Shown here: positions 10,235 through 20,935 of the stretch, piece by piece
Position numbering within the stretch: position 1 is the first letter of the stretch
How the letters are laid out: every line of letters begins with the position of its first letter
NCBI RefSeq assembly: GCF_037893015.1
Contig: NC_133658.1
Location: 251,974,518-252,038,517, forward strand
DNA from: Macrotis lagotis
Taxonomy: Eukaryota; Chordata; Mammalia; Peramelemorphia; Peramelidae
DNA: 64,000 nucleotides
Reading direction: 5' to 3'
The notes under the pieces: generated by a model
Database searches by the model: none
What the model saw: only the letters and a program-made list of their open reading frames with translations
What the model was told of the DNA's origin: nothing
Made by a program: the position numbers and the translations under genes

Positions 10235-10440
10235 ATAGATTCATAGATTTAGAACTGGGAAGAACCTTGGAACCCATTGAATCTAACCTCCTCATTTTAC
10301 AGATGAGGAAACAGAGGCACAAAGAGATTAAGTGACTTGACCAGGGTCAAAGTCAGTGGCTAAGACAGATTTTGAACACAGGACTTTCCACTTACAAATT
10401 CTGAGTTCCATCCATTATATCACAAAGTTTCTCAATCCTC
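10235..10440 (-). repeat. MIR-like repeat
   Basis: ATAGATTTAGAACTGGGAAG, CCTCCTCATTTTACAGATGA, GGAAACAGAGGCACAAAGAG and a head-like CCATCCATTATATCAC. This is an antisense MIR-type copy of moderate age. Confidence 0.65.
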
Positions 10441-10464
10441 TAGTCCCTACACTTCTTCCTGATT

Positions 10465-10650
10465 CTGGTCATCTTCAATTGTCTTGACTTATGTATTGCC
10501 AGTGGATTATGATGATCTGAAGGATTGAAGGAGACTGATGATTTTTGTATAACTATGCCTCACTTCAATCTAATTCATGAAAGAAGTCAAAATATCATCC
10601 TCATGATGTCATTGATCCTCTTCTAGAACAAAGAATGAACAACAGTAATC
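10465..10650 (+). repeat. ATC-tailed SINE, 3-prime part
   Basis: Only the third-type tail remains: TGGTCATCTTCAATTGTCTT, ACTTCAATCTAATTCATGAA, TCATGATGTCATTGATCCTC and AAAGAATGAACAACAG. Confidence 0.6.
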
Positions 10651-10920
10651 TGTTTTCTCACTTTCTTCTCTTTGCATTCAACCCAATTGCACTCATCACT
10701 ATTCTCTTCCCTTAAATCCTTTGTCTCTTTTTTCTTACTTCTGTTCATGTCTTGTCAAAATCTAATCCTGGGTTCCCCCCCATCCCTCCATCTATTTTTT
10801 CCACTCTGACTCAGGTTCAGTCAACAACTTCTAGAAGTCATAGAGCCTTGCTGACTGGATTCAGCGTAAAATTATGTTATTTAATCTCAAAGTGATATAG
10901 TAGTTAGAAAGGGTGTCCTT

Positions 10921-11061
10921 GGGGGCAACTAGGTGGTACAGTGGATAGAGCACTGGCCCTGGAGTCAGGAGGACCTGAGTTCTAATGAAGCCTCAGATAC
11001 CTAATAGTTACCTAGCTAGTAAGTCACTTTACCCCATTGCCTTGCAAAACAAACAAAAAAA
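10921..11061 (+). repeat. WSINE1-type SINE
   Basis: Head GGGGGCAACTAGGTGGTACA, then GGAGGACCTGAG (subfamily A) and TTGCCTTGCAAAACAAAC. The body has a short deletion around the CORE. The flanks GGGTGTCCTTG and AGGTGCCCTTG look like a target duplication. Confidence 0.85.
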
Positions 11062-11691
11062 AGGTGCCCTTGAAGCTCAGATTCAAATTCTGTTTCTGAT
11101 ACATACTGGTTATGTGACCCTGGGTAAGTCATTAACCTTTAAAAGCTCTAGGTGTTAGCTTGGAAGAAAGGGGTTCCTTGAATAAGTGATGATATATAAT
11201 GAAATCATAGGTCCTATCCCTTGAACATGTAATCTCCCCCATAATATATTTATTTTGTTCATCTGAATTTTCCTGTTAGGTTTTCTTAAAGGGATATCCA
11301 CCTATGATGTTCCATTTCCCACATTGCAGGGTCTACCTATGATAATGTTCCATGGTCCACATTGCTAGGCCCTCAATTTCCTGACTCTGGACCTCTTGAT
11401 ATGCTACTTTTCTGTTGTTACTGTCCCATAGTTAGTTATGGTAAATTCTTTTCCTTCACCCCATCTACTTTCCCCTCCCTCAGGACTAATAGCTTACGGA
11501 AATGAGGATCCATTATGTGCTGGCATCAACTCAGCAACCACTTCTGGACCCTTGTCAGGAGATCCTAATCTCAACAATAGGTAATTATAATATTCTTGGC
11601 AAATGCTTGAATTCTCAAATTCATTTAAACCAGATAGATCCAAGACTAATAATAATAATAATGAAGGTGAGAGGTGGTAGAATAATAGAAA

Positions 11692-11846
11692 GGGGGTGGC
11701 TAAGTGGTGCATTGGGTAGAACACCTGCCCTGGAGTCAGGAGCACCTGGGTTCAAATCTGGCCTCAGACACTTAATAATTACCTAGCTGTGTGGCCTTGG
11801 GCAAGTTACTTAACCCCATTGCCTTGCAAAAAAATAAAATAAAATA
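11692..11846 (+). repeat. WSINE1-type SINE
   Basis: Full-length, with GGAGCACCTGGG and GTGGCCTTGGGCAAGTTAC, so a mix of A and B bases. The flank motif AATAGAAAG repeats on both sides. Confidence 0.88.
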
Positions 11847-11949
11847 ACAATAGAAAGAATCCTAGATCCTAAACCGGGAGACTCAGGGTCCTAACCCTGC
11901 CTCTGCCACTAACTTGCTGCATAACTCTGGGTAAGCCCCTTCAGGAATG

Positions 11950-12140
11950 AATGGTAAAATCTTGAAACTGGAACAGACCTCCAACAACAGTCAGTTCAGC
12001 CCAAATCAGCTTAATACTCCCCTCTACCACATCCCTAAAAAGAAGTCATCGAGTCTATGTTTGAACACTTTCTTTGATGAGGAGTTCACTATTTCATAAC
12101 TGATTCCCTTTCCAAATACTTTCCCTCTTTGGTTTTTCAG
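11950..12140 (-). repeat. L3/CR1-type fragment
   Basis: It resembles the antisense CR1 edge (TCATCGAGTCTATGTTTGAA with CACTTTCTTTGATGAGGAG) that precedes the segments seen at 13180 and 21110. It is strongly diverged. Confidence 0.45.
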
Positions 12141-12209
12141 GATCTCCATTTGTAAAATGATGGTATCTAACTAGTATCTAAGGTCACTTCATACTCTAGC
12201 TTATTAGGA

Positions 12210-12430
12210 GATTGCAAGGAGTAATCAAAAGAGCTCTGAACTAGATCTTGGGAAACCTAGGTTTGAACTGGAGTTATTTCATTTACAATGGTAAGACTGA
12301 GCAAACCACTTGGTCCCTCTAAATATCAATTTCCTCATGCATCCAAAGATGGCATCACACTTGCCCCAAGGTGTATCAGATGAGATAATGGCTATAAAGT
12401 ACTTTGTACATTGAAAAATAGCTTACATAT
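12210..12430 (+). repeat. MIR/THER1-type SINE
   Basis: A degraded CORE (GACTGAGCAAACCACTTGGT), ATCAATTTCCTCATGCATCC and a tail reading AGATGAGATAATGGCTATAA then GTACTTTGTACATTG. Confidence 0.6.
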
Positions 12431-12431
12431 C

Positions 12432-12616
12432 GCTGTTATTGTTTGTCCTTCATTCTTGAAGAGTACTAATGACATCAGTAAGGTGTTGTTATGACTTGCA
12501 AGTGTATTGGACTTAAGTGAGGACAGGTTGTGCAAAGTCATCAGTATCTCTTCTCTGAGACATCTCAGTCTAGTGGCAAGCTATAGATCAGGATGACTGG
12601 AGATGGTCCCCATCTT
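12432..12616 (-). repeat. ATC-tailed SINE, tail portion
   Basis: Antisense tail: TTGTTTGTCCTTCATTCTTG, TGACATCAGTAAGGTGTTG, GATCAGGATGACTGGAGATG. It is the reverse of the tail at 4640-4815. No head is present. Confidence 0.7.
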
Positions 12617-12721
12617 ACATATATAATGGGTTACCAATACTATTCTGATGAATGGTGGATTTCTGTCCAAAGTCAAATCTGAACTAGTCCAAACTTCTAA
12701 TTAATTAAAATAATTTTTCTT

Positions 12722-12966
12722 TGAGAAGGAAGAGACAAATTATGAAAAGGAAGGAAGTGAGGGATGTAGGGAGGGAAGAAAGGAGAGGAAAAAGGGAAGG
12801 AGGGAGGGAGGAAGAGAAGAAGGGAAAGAGAAAGAAATGAAGGGAGGAAGTAAAGAAAGGAGGGAGGGAGAGAAGAAAAAGAGAAGAAAGGGAGGGAGGA
12901 AAGAAGGGAGAAAATGAGGGAGTGTGAAAGAAATGAGAAGAGAGGAAGGGAAGGAAAGGAAAGGAT
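12722..12966. repeat. Purine-rich (GGAA/GAAG) tract
   Basis: About 245 bases that are nearly all A and G on the plus strand with a few T interruptions. The 97-aa minus-strand open frame here is a Ser/Phe/Leu/Pro artefact of it. Confidence 0.9.
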
Positions 12967-13179
12967 TTATTATCAGAGATTTGGGAGAATTTATTCATAT
13001 CACTTTTTTATTCAAAATATCAACTTCCAGGGAACTTTCTAGACCCAGTTCCTAGTCCTATGGCCTTCTCCATCTCTATCTCCCATCCTACTCAAATGCC
13101 CTTGGAAATTCCTGCAGAATCATCTTGTCATGAGAGTGACCTCTGAAGGCATCTAGGACAATACAGAATCTGACTCGGT

Positions 13180-13445
13180 GCAACTGCTGGTTAAAATTGT
13201 CATCTAACTTCTGCTTAAATATCTCCAATAATGGAAAACTTGCTGCCTCCTAAAGGAGTTCATACCAGTGTTGGACAGCTCTAATTTTAGCACTAAAAAA
13301 TCTAAATATTAAATGATTATACTGAGTTAAAATCTGCTTCCCAAGTAGTTTGTTGGGTTTGGGATTTTTTTTTTTAGTCTTAGCTCTGATCCCTGAAGTC
13401 AAACAAAACATATATAACCTCTCTTTTTTCCTAAACAGCTAATCA
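13180..13445 (-). repeat. L3/CR1 LINE fragment
   Basis: The antisense CR1/L3 phrase is clear: CTTCTGCTTAAATATCTCCA, ATGGAAAACTTGCTGCCTCC, TTGGACAGCTCTAATTTTAG, then a diverged remainder. Confidence 0.65.
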
Positions 13446-13862
13446 AATTTGGATAGTGTTCATAGATCTCCTCTTAGTCTTTACTCCACAGTTAACTTCT
13501 CTGTTCTCTTTCAGCAGGCACAGGCTGCTATGGTTTCCAGTTCCATTCCCTGGACCAAAAAAAAAAAATCAATCCTGATCATCAGATTGTACTTTCCATC
13601 AGATTGTACTTTTGGAAAGATTTTCACAAAGGTGAGAGACTAAATGATAGTCATGAGTGACTAGAATATTAAATTAACCAGATACCTGTCAGCATTCAAA
13701 CCAATTTAAATTTGATTCTTCATAGTGAAGTGAACAGAATCAGGGAAAGAATTTTTACATTGACAACAATAGGGCAAAGACAGACAACTTTCAAAGGATT
13801 AGGAACACTGATCAGTGTAATCATCAATTTACAATTCCAGAGGACCATTGGTGAAACATGCT

Positions 13863-14091
13863 TTTGCTGTTGTTGGGTAAGTATTCAGCTCTTCATGATC
13901 CCATTTGTGATTTTCTTATCAAAGATACAGAATAATATGCCAGTTCATTTTACATATGAAAACTTGAGGTAAACTGGTTTAAGTGGCATGTCCAGGGTCA
14001 CACGGTATCTGAGTTCAGATTTGAATTCAGGAAGATGAGTTTTCCTGACTTCAGGCCCAGCACTCCATCCACTGCGCCACCTAACTGCCCA
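13863..14091 (-). repeat. RTE-tailed SINE
   Basis: In antisense order: the RTE/BovB-like tail (CAGCTCTTCATGATCCCATT), the ACTTGAGGTAAACTGGTTTA segment, the CORE (GTGGCATGTCCAGGGTCACA) and the tRNA-like head ending CCACTGCGCCACCTAACTGC. Full length and moderately diverged. Confidence 0.8.
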
Positions 14092-14312
14092 TGAAATATA
14101 CTACATACTTACCTATAGAGAGGTGAAGAACTCAAACTACATGATGAGACATATTTTTTTTGGACATAGCCAGTGAAGACATGGCCAGGGAGGAAATGTA
14201 TTTTGCTTGACTATACATATGCATAACCAAGTTTAGGGTCTTCTTTCATTCTCACTGGGTAGGGAGAGAAAGGGGAATTTTAGCTTTATTTTAGTTCATT
14301 AAAAAAAAATAT

Positions 14313-14482
14313 GGGGGCAGCTAGGTGGCACAGTGGATAAAAACACCGAAACACCAATCCTGTAGTTAGTATGAACCTGAGTTCAAATCCCACCTCAGAC
14401 ACTTAATAATTATCTAGCTGTGTGACCTTGGGCAGGTCACTTAACCCCTCTGCCTTGCAAGAAAACAAAACAAAACAAAACA
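14313..14482 (+). repeat. WSINE1-type SINE, first of a head-to-tail pair
   Basis: Head GGGGGCAGCTAGGTGGCACA, a small duplication (ACACCGAAACACCAATCC), CORE TGTGACCTTGGGCAGGTCAC (subfamily A) and a CAAAA tail. It is separated from the next copy by only 8 bases (AAATATTAT-type target). Confidence 0.9.
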
Positions 14483-14490
14483 AATATTAT

Positions 14491-14645
14491 GGGGCAGCTA
14501 GGTGGCACAGTGGATAGAGCACCGGCCCTGGAGTCAGGAGTACCTGAGTTCAAATCTGGTCTCAGACACTTAATAATTACCTAGCTGTGTGGCCTTGGGC
14601 AAGCCACTTAACCCCATTTGCCTTGCAAAAACCTAAAAAAAAATA
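14491..14645 (+). repeat. WSINE1-type SINE, second of a head-to-tail pair
   Basis: Near-consensus subfamily-B copy: GGGGCAGCTAGGTGGCACAG, GGAGTACCTGAG, GTGGCCTTGGGCAAGCCACT, TTGCAAAAACCTAAAAAAAA. Confidence 0.92.
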
Positions 14646-15189
14646 AAATGTACATACATATGTATGATTTAAACAAACAGCATTTGACTCTACATTGTCT
14701 ACAAGCTCCACCTCCTCCTCCCTCCAAAAGATTTTTAAAAAACACCCAGATGGAAAAATAGGAAATTTTAGCTTCCATTTGTTTCCATGCCCAATTCTAA
14801 ACATCCAAATGTTTCTCAAACAGATTCCAAATATCAAGATATTTATTGCTCCATAGAAACCAAAAATCCAGGCAACTGCCTGATACATTTTCCCCCCACT
14901 CTTTGCTCTGACTGCCTTGATATCATATGTATACTGTCAAGATGCGGCCCTCATAAACAATCCTATGAGCATGAATTCTGACTTCAAAGAACTGTTCTTC
15001 CTAGTTTTCTGATGAATTTGGAAGGGTTGCCTATTTGAGCTGGCATCTGACCCACTGTACTAATGGATCCCAATCTAATTGTGGAAGGAATTTTTTTCTC
15101 CCAAAATCATATAAACTATCTACAGGCTTTTGGGAGCATTTGAAACAAAATTGTGACTTCATGATCCTTTCCTCCCCAAGTGGACCTTT

Positions 15190-15560
15190 CTCCCAATAGA
15201 CTGCGAGCTCTTTGAGTGTATAGACTATCTTTTGCATTTATTGGTACCTCCAGACAACATCTGGCATGATGACTAACCAAACTGACCTCCTCTATGTCTA
15301 TCCATGTCTATCATTCTCGCCTCAACTTTTATCCTCACATTACTCTCCCTACCTGAAGACTGATTGGCATCCTTCCCCTCACATTCTCTCTGCCTCACCA
15401 ACCCTGATCATTCCTTGAGGCTCAACTTAAGTCCCATCAGAAACCTTCTCTGATTGCCACAGTTGATCTCTTTCCTGTGATCTTTCATAGCACTGATATT
15501 CTCTGCTCTTGAGTTGGCACTGACCATACATTACCTGGTATTGCTAGTTATTTTCTACTG
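15190..15560 (+). repeat. L2 LINE fragments
   Basis: Two sense pieces: a 3-prime end at 15195-15275 (GACTGCGAGCTCTTTGAGTG, CAACATCTGGCATGATG), then an earlier L2 segment at 15290-15560 (CTCTCTGCCTCACCAACCC, CCTTGAGGCTCAACTTAAGT, CCTTCTCTGATTGCCACAGT). The order implies two copies or a rearrangement. Confidence 0.6.
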
Positions 15561-15701
15561 TCTTGGGATTGTAGAGTCCATAGGCCTTTCAGATAAGCTA
15601 GCTCAAACCCCTCATTGTAAAGATTAGGAAATGAAGTCCAAAGATCACATAGGCAATAAGGGGTACCCCTGGACTTTGGGTATATCTCCAGGCAGTGTTC
15701 T

Positions 15702-15875
15702 TTTTTTTATTTTTGCAAGGCAATAGGGTTAAGTGACTTGCCCAAGGTCACACAGCTAGGTAATTATTAAGTGTCTGAGGCCGGATTTGAACTCGGGTCC
15801 TCCTGACTCCAGGGCCAGTGCTCTATCCACTGTGCCACCTAGCTTCCCCCTCCACTGTACCACCTAGCTGTCCCC
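15702..15875 (-). repeat. WSINE1-type SINE with a duplicated head
   Basis: Complete antisense copy ending CACTGTGCCACCTAGCTTCC, followed at once by a second partial head (CCACTGTACCACCTAGCTGT). Both lie inside one flanking duplication GCAGTGTTCT (15692-15701, 15881-15890). Subfamily A (TCCTCCTGACTCC). Confidence 0.9.
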
Positions 15876-16039
15876 CAGGTGCAGTGTTCTATCATTGTGA
15901 CAGCCTGCCTCATGCTATGGGTAGATACCCATTTTCTCTTCTTTGAGAACGGGGATTGCATTTTATTCACTGGAGTAAAAGACCTACACAGAGGTGGTCT
16001 GTTATCTAATTAGTGAAAAGGAAACACAAAGTCAGAAAC

Positions 16040-16250
16040 AGACCTGGCTATTCAGAAGAACAAAAAAAACTGAAACCAAACTGGATGGTAATAATGAAGA
16101 CTGATCAAACAGATTGTGGTATATATTAATGTGACAGAAAATTACTTCATTATAAGAAATAACAAATATAAAGAATACAAAGAAATAAGGGAAGTGAGGA
16201 GGAAGAGAGCAAATCCAAAAGAACAATATACACATTGACTACAACTACTT
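16040..16250 (+). repeat. L1 3-prime fragment
   Basis: GATTGTGGTATATATTAATG, TACTTCATTATAAGAAATAA and AAAAGAACAATATACACATT match the marsupial L1 3-prime region seen at 58350 and 59400. No poly-A end is present. Confidence 0.6.
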
Positions 16251-16259
16251 AATTAAAGA

Positions 16260-16440
16260 AAATTATGAAAGGACCTAAGTTCAAATCCTGTTTTTGAGAA
16301 TATCTGTATGGCTTTGCCAAGTCATTTATTTTCTCTGGGTCTCAATTTCTGCATCTATAAGATGAGAGAGTTGGACTAGATGACCTCTGAGATTCTTTGA
16401 ATTTCTAGAGCTATGATTCTAAGATTTTATAACATCAACG
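16260..16440 (+). repeat. MIR-type SINE
   Basis: CCTAAGTTCAAATCCTGTTT, a weak CORE (GGCTTTGCCAAGTCATTTAT), CTCAATTTCTGCATCTATAA and GACTAGATGACCTCTGAGAT. Confidence 0.6.
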
Positions 16441-16682
16441 AATTCATATTATTTAACAGAAAAAATAATGTCCAAAGGGATCATGTATATGAGGGTGGTG
16501 TAGGGCCCACTTCATTTGTCAGTTGACACATGTTTGTGAATGGGGTAAACAATCAAGAAATAGCAAAAGGTTATGGATTCCAGTATTCCAATGGATCTGT
16601 GATCTCATCCCTGTGGTATTCTCTCCATGGGTGGAGACTGTCCACTGATTCATGTTCTCCCATAAGTTTGCCCCAGTACATG

Positions 16683-16745
16683 GGTGGTTGTTGTCCTTCA
16701 CAATCAAAGAAGACCACGATGTCAAATGAATGATGACATGACTGG
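16683..16745 (-). repeat. ATC-tailed SINE, tail stub
   Basis: GTTGTTGTCCTTCACAATCA, AAGAAGACCACGATGTCAAA and GATGACATGACTGGCAC: about 60 bases of the antisense tail only. Confidence 0.55.
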
Positions 16746-17089
16746 CACAATATGTTTATTATAATGAGGGGAAAGCTGTGTAAAGGACATCCTTCTCTTT
16801 GCCTTTTCCAGAACTCCTTTCACCCCATGGCCAGATTTGATAGGAAACAGGAAGTTTGGTAAAAGTGTGGATGCTGTGGGAATTGTTGGGCTTTTGGATG
16901 TGGTTCCCTCCCCATGTCAGAGAGGTACCACAATGTCCCAGCAATGCCAGGCAAAGCTCTTGTATGAGATTTTCTGGTGACAAATTGGCAACAACCCAAT
17001 CTAGCTAGCTAACCTGTCTCTCAAAGGTCTAATCATCAGCACAGTATAGTCACAATTTTGACAATGTGGTATAGCTAATCTATCTCTCT

Positions 17090-17340
17090 GTGAATTAGTC
17101 CAGGCATTCTAGAAAGCAATTTGGAATTATGCAAATACAGTGCGTAATATCCATACCCTTTAACTCAAAGATTCTACTCTAGGCATATATACCAAAAAAG
17201 TCACTGACAAAAAGAAAGGTTCTATATACTTCAAAATATTTATAGCCATACTTTTTTGTGGTAGCAAAAAACTGGAAACAAAGTAGGTGTCTATTGATTA
17301 AGGAATAACTAAACAAATTGTGTTATATACATACACATAC
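17090..17340 (+). repeat. L1 3-prime fragment
   Basis: CATTCTAGAAAGCAATTTGG, TAACTCAAAGATTCTACTCT (the ORF2 end that reads IPLLG in intact copies), GTGGTAGCAAAAAACTGGAA and GTGTCTATTGATTAAGGAAT. Confidence 0.7.
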
Positions 17341-17354
17341 ACAGAGACATACAG

Positions 17355-17640
17355 ATTCAATCCAATTCAATAAATATTTATTATGCATTTACTATGTACC
17401 AGACACTGTGCTAATTCTGGGAATATAATACATAAAGGTATTCTTTCCCTTAAAAAGATTACAGTCTGGGGCGGCTAGGTGGTACAGTAGATAAAGCACC
17501 AGCCCTGGAGTCAGGAGTACCTGGGTTCAAATCTGGTCTCAGACACTTAATAATTACCTAGCTGTGTGGCCTTTGGCCATTTGCCTGGCAAAAACCTAAA
17601 AAAAAAGATTACAGTCTAAAGGAGGAGACAGCACATCAGA
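17355..17640 (-). repeat. L2 LINE 3-prime end split by a WSINE1-type SINE
   Basis: CAATAAATATTTATTATGCA, TACTATGTACCAGACACTGT and CCTTAAAAAGATTACAGTCT form the L2 tail in antisense. The SINE at 17468-17601 interrupts it. Confidence 0.75.
17468..17601 (+). repeat. WSINE1-type SINE
   Basis: A perfect 16-base target duplication AAAAAGATTACAGTCT (17452-17467 and 17602-17617) brackets it. The copy is subfamily B (GGAGTACCTGGG) with a small deletion after GTGGCCTTTGGCC. Confidence 0.95.
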
Positions 17641-17759
17641 GGAGGCAGGAAAACAAGAGGAGAGGAACATCAAGGGTACCAAGTACAGGGGCAACTGTGG
17701 TCTTGAAAACTGGCAGAGCAGCAGATGCAAAATGAGGTATTTCAGAAGCCGAATCATGC

Positions 17760-17880
17760 TCCATGGGAGGATCATGATTGTGGAACATTACATGTAATAT
17801 CATTTTTTTCAATGCATTAATCAGTTTTACTGAATTTTTTTTCTCATCTTTTAAAAATTTGTTTCTCTGGGAGGAAAAAG
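17760..17880 (+). repeat. L1-type 3-prime fragment
   Basis: GATTGTGGAACATTACATGT, ATGCATTAATCAGTTTTACT and TCATCTTTTAAAAATTTG. It is paralogous to 18478-18740. Confidence 0.55.
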
Positions 17881-18009
17881 GATATACAGGAGGAAATCTA
17901 GATTATATGAATGTATATATGTTACTTGTTATATAAATCCATTTTGAAGTTGTGGTACATGTGTATGTATATGTGTGTATACGCAAATATATACTGAAGA
18001 TGCCATCGA

Positions 18010-18140
18010 TCAATGTGAGGCAATCAGGGTTAAATGACTTGTCCAAGGTCACAAGGCTAGAGGTAAGTGACTGAGATCAAATTTGAACTCAGTTTCTCCT
18101 GACTCTAGGGGTTGGTGTTCTATCCACTGTATCGCCTAGC
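18010..18140 (-). repeat. tRNA-headed SINE, head and CORE only
   Basis: AGGCAATCAGGGTTAAATGA, CTTGTCCAAGGTCACAAGGC and a head ending TCTATCCACTGTATCGCC. The tail type cannot be read. Variable AT/CA repeats follow at 18140-18220. Confidence 0.6.
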
Positions 18141-18224
18141 CCATACACATGTATATACATGCACATATAAAATATATATATATACATATTTATGAAACAT
18201 AAACACACATATATGCATATATAG

Positions 18225-18755
18225 AATATTATTGTTCTGTGAGAAGCAATAAGAGTGATGAATGTAATAGTAATGAAGCACAGAAAGACTTGCATGAACT
18301 GATACACAATGAAGTAATCAAAGCCAGGAAAACAATATATACAATGATTACAACAATGTAAATGGAAAGAATGGCAAAACAATCGAAACTTGTGAAATTA
18401 TAAAAAAATTATGATTTTTTTTTGTAAATTTATAAAAATTATAAAAAATTAACCTCCTTTGCAGAGAATGGAGGTCCATGGTTGTGGAACATTACATAAT
18501 AATGTCATTTTTCCCCCTGATGTATTGATTAGTTTTGGGTGGTTTTTTTAAGTTTTTGCAAGGCAAACAGGGTTAAATGGCTTGCCCAAGGCCACACAGC
18601 TAGGTAATTATTAAGTGTCTGAGACTGGATTTGAACCCAGGTACTCCTGACGCTAGGGCCAATGCTTTATCCACTACGTCACCTAACCACCCCCATTGAT
18701 TAGTTTTACAAAATTTTTTTTCTTTTTCTTTTTTAAAAATTATTTGTTATAAGAG
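18225..18755 (+). repeat. L1-type LINE 3-prime region with a nested SINE
   Basis: AGAAGCAATAAGAGTGATGA, GACTTGCATGAACTGATACA, GTGAAATTATAAAAAAATTA, then GTTGTGGAACATTACATAAT and, after the SINE at 18537-18694, ATTGATTAGTTTTACAAAAT. Confidence 0.65.
18537..18694 (-). repeat. WSINE1-type SINE inside an L1
   Basis: A 13-base target duplication ATTGATTAGTTTT (18524-18536, 18695-18707) brackets a complete antisense copy of subfamily B (GGCTTGCCCAAGGCCACACA, GGTACTCCTGAC). Confidence 0.93.
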
Positions 18756-18759
18756 ATGA

Positions 18760-19165
18760 TTCTCAACTATGATAGACTTAGTTCTTTTCAGCAGTTCAGT
18801 GATCAAGGACAATTCTAAAAGGCTTTTGATGGAAAGTGTCATCCACATCTAGAGAAAAAGTTATGGAGTCTGAATGCAGACTGCCATACTATCTTCACTT
18901 TTTAGAAGTTGTTTTATATATTTTTTCTTTTTTCTCATGGTTTTTCTCCCCTTTAGTTCTGATTCACAACTTGACTAATTTGGAAATATGTTAAACATGA
19001 TTGTATATGTATAAACTATATTAGATTATTCACTATTGTTGGTAAGGGAGGAGGGAAGGGAGGGTGGTAGAAAAATGTGAAACTCAAGAGCTTACAAAAA
19101 TATGAAAGCTAAAAGCTATCTTCACATGAGATTGAAAAAGTAAAATAAGATTTAAAAAAGAGAAA
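18760..19165 (+). repeat. L1 3-prime end
   Basis: TTCAGCAGTTCAGTGATCAA, GTTATGGAGTCTGAATGCAG, CTTGACTAATTTGGAAATAT, GGGAGGAGGGAAGGGAGG and an A-rich end near 19130-19160. The purine tract that follows may have grown from this tail. Confidence 0.75.
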
Positions 19166-19173
19166 TGCTTCTC

Positions 19174-19577
19174 TGGAAAGGAAGAAGAAGAAGGGAAAGG
19201 AGAAGGAAGAAGAAGAAGAAAAAGGAAGAGGAGAAGAAGGAGGAGGAGAAAGAAGGAAAAGGAGAAGGAAGGAGGAGGAGAAGGAAAAGATGAGGAAGAA
19301 GAAAAGGAAAAAGGAGAAGGAAGAAAAATAAAAAGGAGGAAGAGGAGGAGGAGAAGGAGAAGGAGGAGGAAAGAGGGAGGAGGAGAAAGAAGAAGGAAAA
19401 GGAGAAGGAAGAAGAAGGAGGAGAAGGAAAAGAAGGTGAGGAAGAAGGAGAAGAAGAAAAGAAGAGGAGGAGAAGGAAGAGGGGAAGGAGGAAGAGGAGA
19501 AAAGTAAAGAAGGAAGGAAGGAAGGAAGGAAGGAAGGAAGGAAGGAAGGAAGGAAGGAAGGAAGGAAGAAATGGAAG
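19174..19577. repeat. 400-base polypurine tract ending in (AAGG)15
   Basis: Almost unbroken A/G on the plus strand with only about four T interruptions. The last 60 bases (19510-19569) are a clean AAGG tetramer array of about 15 units. The 211- and 206-aa minus-strand frames across it (Ser/Phe/Leu/Pro only) are artefacts. Confidence 0.95.
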
Positions 19578-19814
19578 AGTGTCTGAAACATTTTCCTAAA
19601 TGCACGGAAGAGAACAGAAAGGGGGCCAGAGGGACACAAAACCAATTGGGACAACTTTGAATACATTGAATTTTGTATATATACTGAAAAGGATAAGTAA
19701 GCATATATAATAGAGGCACACAGTTTCATGTAGAGTTTTCTAATTCAGTTCTACTTTGTATATGGAAATGCTTACTTTATATGTTGTTAAATACAGAATT
19801 AAAAAAAATTGAAA

Positions 19815-19930
19815 GACTTCTTCAGTAGTATCTAATTCTTTGTGACTCCATAGACCACACTGTCCATGGAGTTTTCTTTGTAAAGATACAGGAGTGATTG
19901 GTTTGCCCTTTCCTCCTCCAGTGGTGATTA
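19815..19930 (-). repeat. RTE/BovB-like tail fragment
   Basis: TAGTATCTAATTCTTTGTGA, CTCCATAGACCACACTGTCC and TTGGTTTGCCCTTTCCTCCT follow the antisense 3-prime end typical of RTE elements and their SINEs. No SINE head is visible. Confidence 0.6.
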
Positions 19931-20595
19931 TATCTGTAAAAAATTTATATTACATCTGTAGAATATTTACATCTATAAAAGATTACAGATGTGTTAAAAA
20001 AAAATAAACCACAACATAACACTGTAAGAGCACTCCTTACCCTGAAGGGGATTAAGTTCAGTTATAGAAACAGAATCCTGTAACTTCAGAAGTCCACACC
20101 CTACCTGAATCATGAAATAGAACCCACCATGGGGCCCTCTAAAACCCAAGCAGGGGGCTATACTAACTCCTAGGTATATGATGCTTTGGTCCTTCCTTTC
20201 AACAAACCATAATTTAAGCATTCCCCACTTGACAGATTAAAAAAACAATGGTTTTGACAAGCTAGGTCATTCACGCATGGATCCCACATCTATTAGGTAA
20301 GTACCTGAGGATGGAATCCAGTCCCATAAGAATCAAATCAAATCAGTATGAAAGTCCTGACTATAGAGTCTGCATCTAGTGGTTACACCACTATTATTAG
20401 CAAAATTCTAAAAGTACCAGTTGATCATTGTTCTTACTATCTCACTTTCTCCAAGAAACTTTCCCTTGTTCTCCCCTTTCCTTATTCTTCCTTCTCTGAA
20501 CTGTTAAAACCACAATTTGATTCAAAATTTAGTCATTCTTATTTGAATAGTTTCAAAAGATCTATAATTTAATTCATATGGTCACTTCCTATGTA
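19931..20595. other. No recognised element
   Basis: I see no gene and no clear repeat here. The short frames (75 aa minus, 74 aa plus) lack any recognisable motif. Confidence 0.4.
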
Positions 20596-20599
20596 GGTT

Positions 20600-20935
20600 C
20601 ACAGAATCTCAGAAATGAAAGGGACCTCAGAAACCATCTAGTCCAATTCAGGCCTTAATAAGAAACTTTTCTCCACCAAATTAACAGAAACGATGATGAC
20701 AGCTAGCATTTGGATAATACTTTAATATTGAAAAATGTCTTACCTATATTATCTCAAATCTCACAACAATTCTGTAAGGAAGGATATTATCTTCCCCATT
20801 TTACAGAAGAAGAAACTGAGGCTGAAAGAAATTACTTTTTTGGGGTCACACAGATAGTAAAGTAAATGAGATAGCATTTGAATTCACTTTTTCCTTTCTC
20901 CATGTCCAGTTCTCCACTGAAGTCACCTACAACTT
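20600..20935 (-). repeat. MIR-type copies
   Basis: First a CACAGAATCTCAGAAATGAA, GGGACCTCAGAAACCATCTA piece (20600-20660), then a near-complete antisense MIR: GACAGCTAGCATTTGGATAA, CTCACAACAATTCTGTAAGG, CCCCATTTTACAGAAGAAGA, GGGGTCACACAGATAG. Confidence 0.65.

Noticed and set aside
19084-19729. Two long minus-strand open frames (211 and 206 residues)
   Set aside because: They are Ser/Phe/Leu/Pro translations of the polypurine tract; two overlapping frames stay open because the tract contains no stop triplets.
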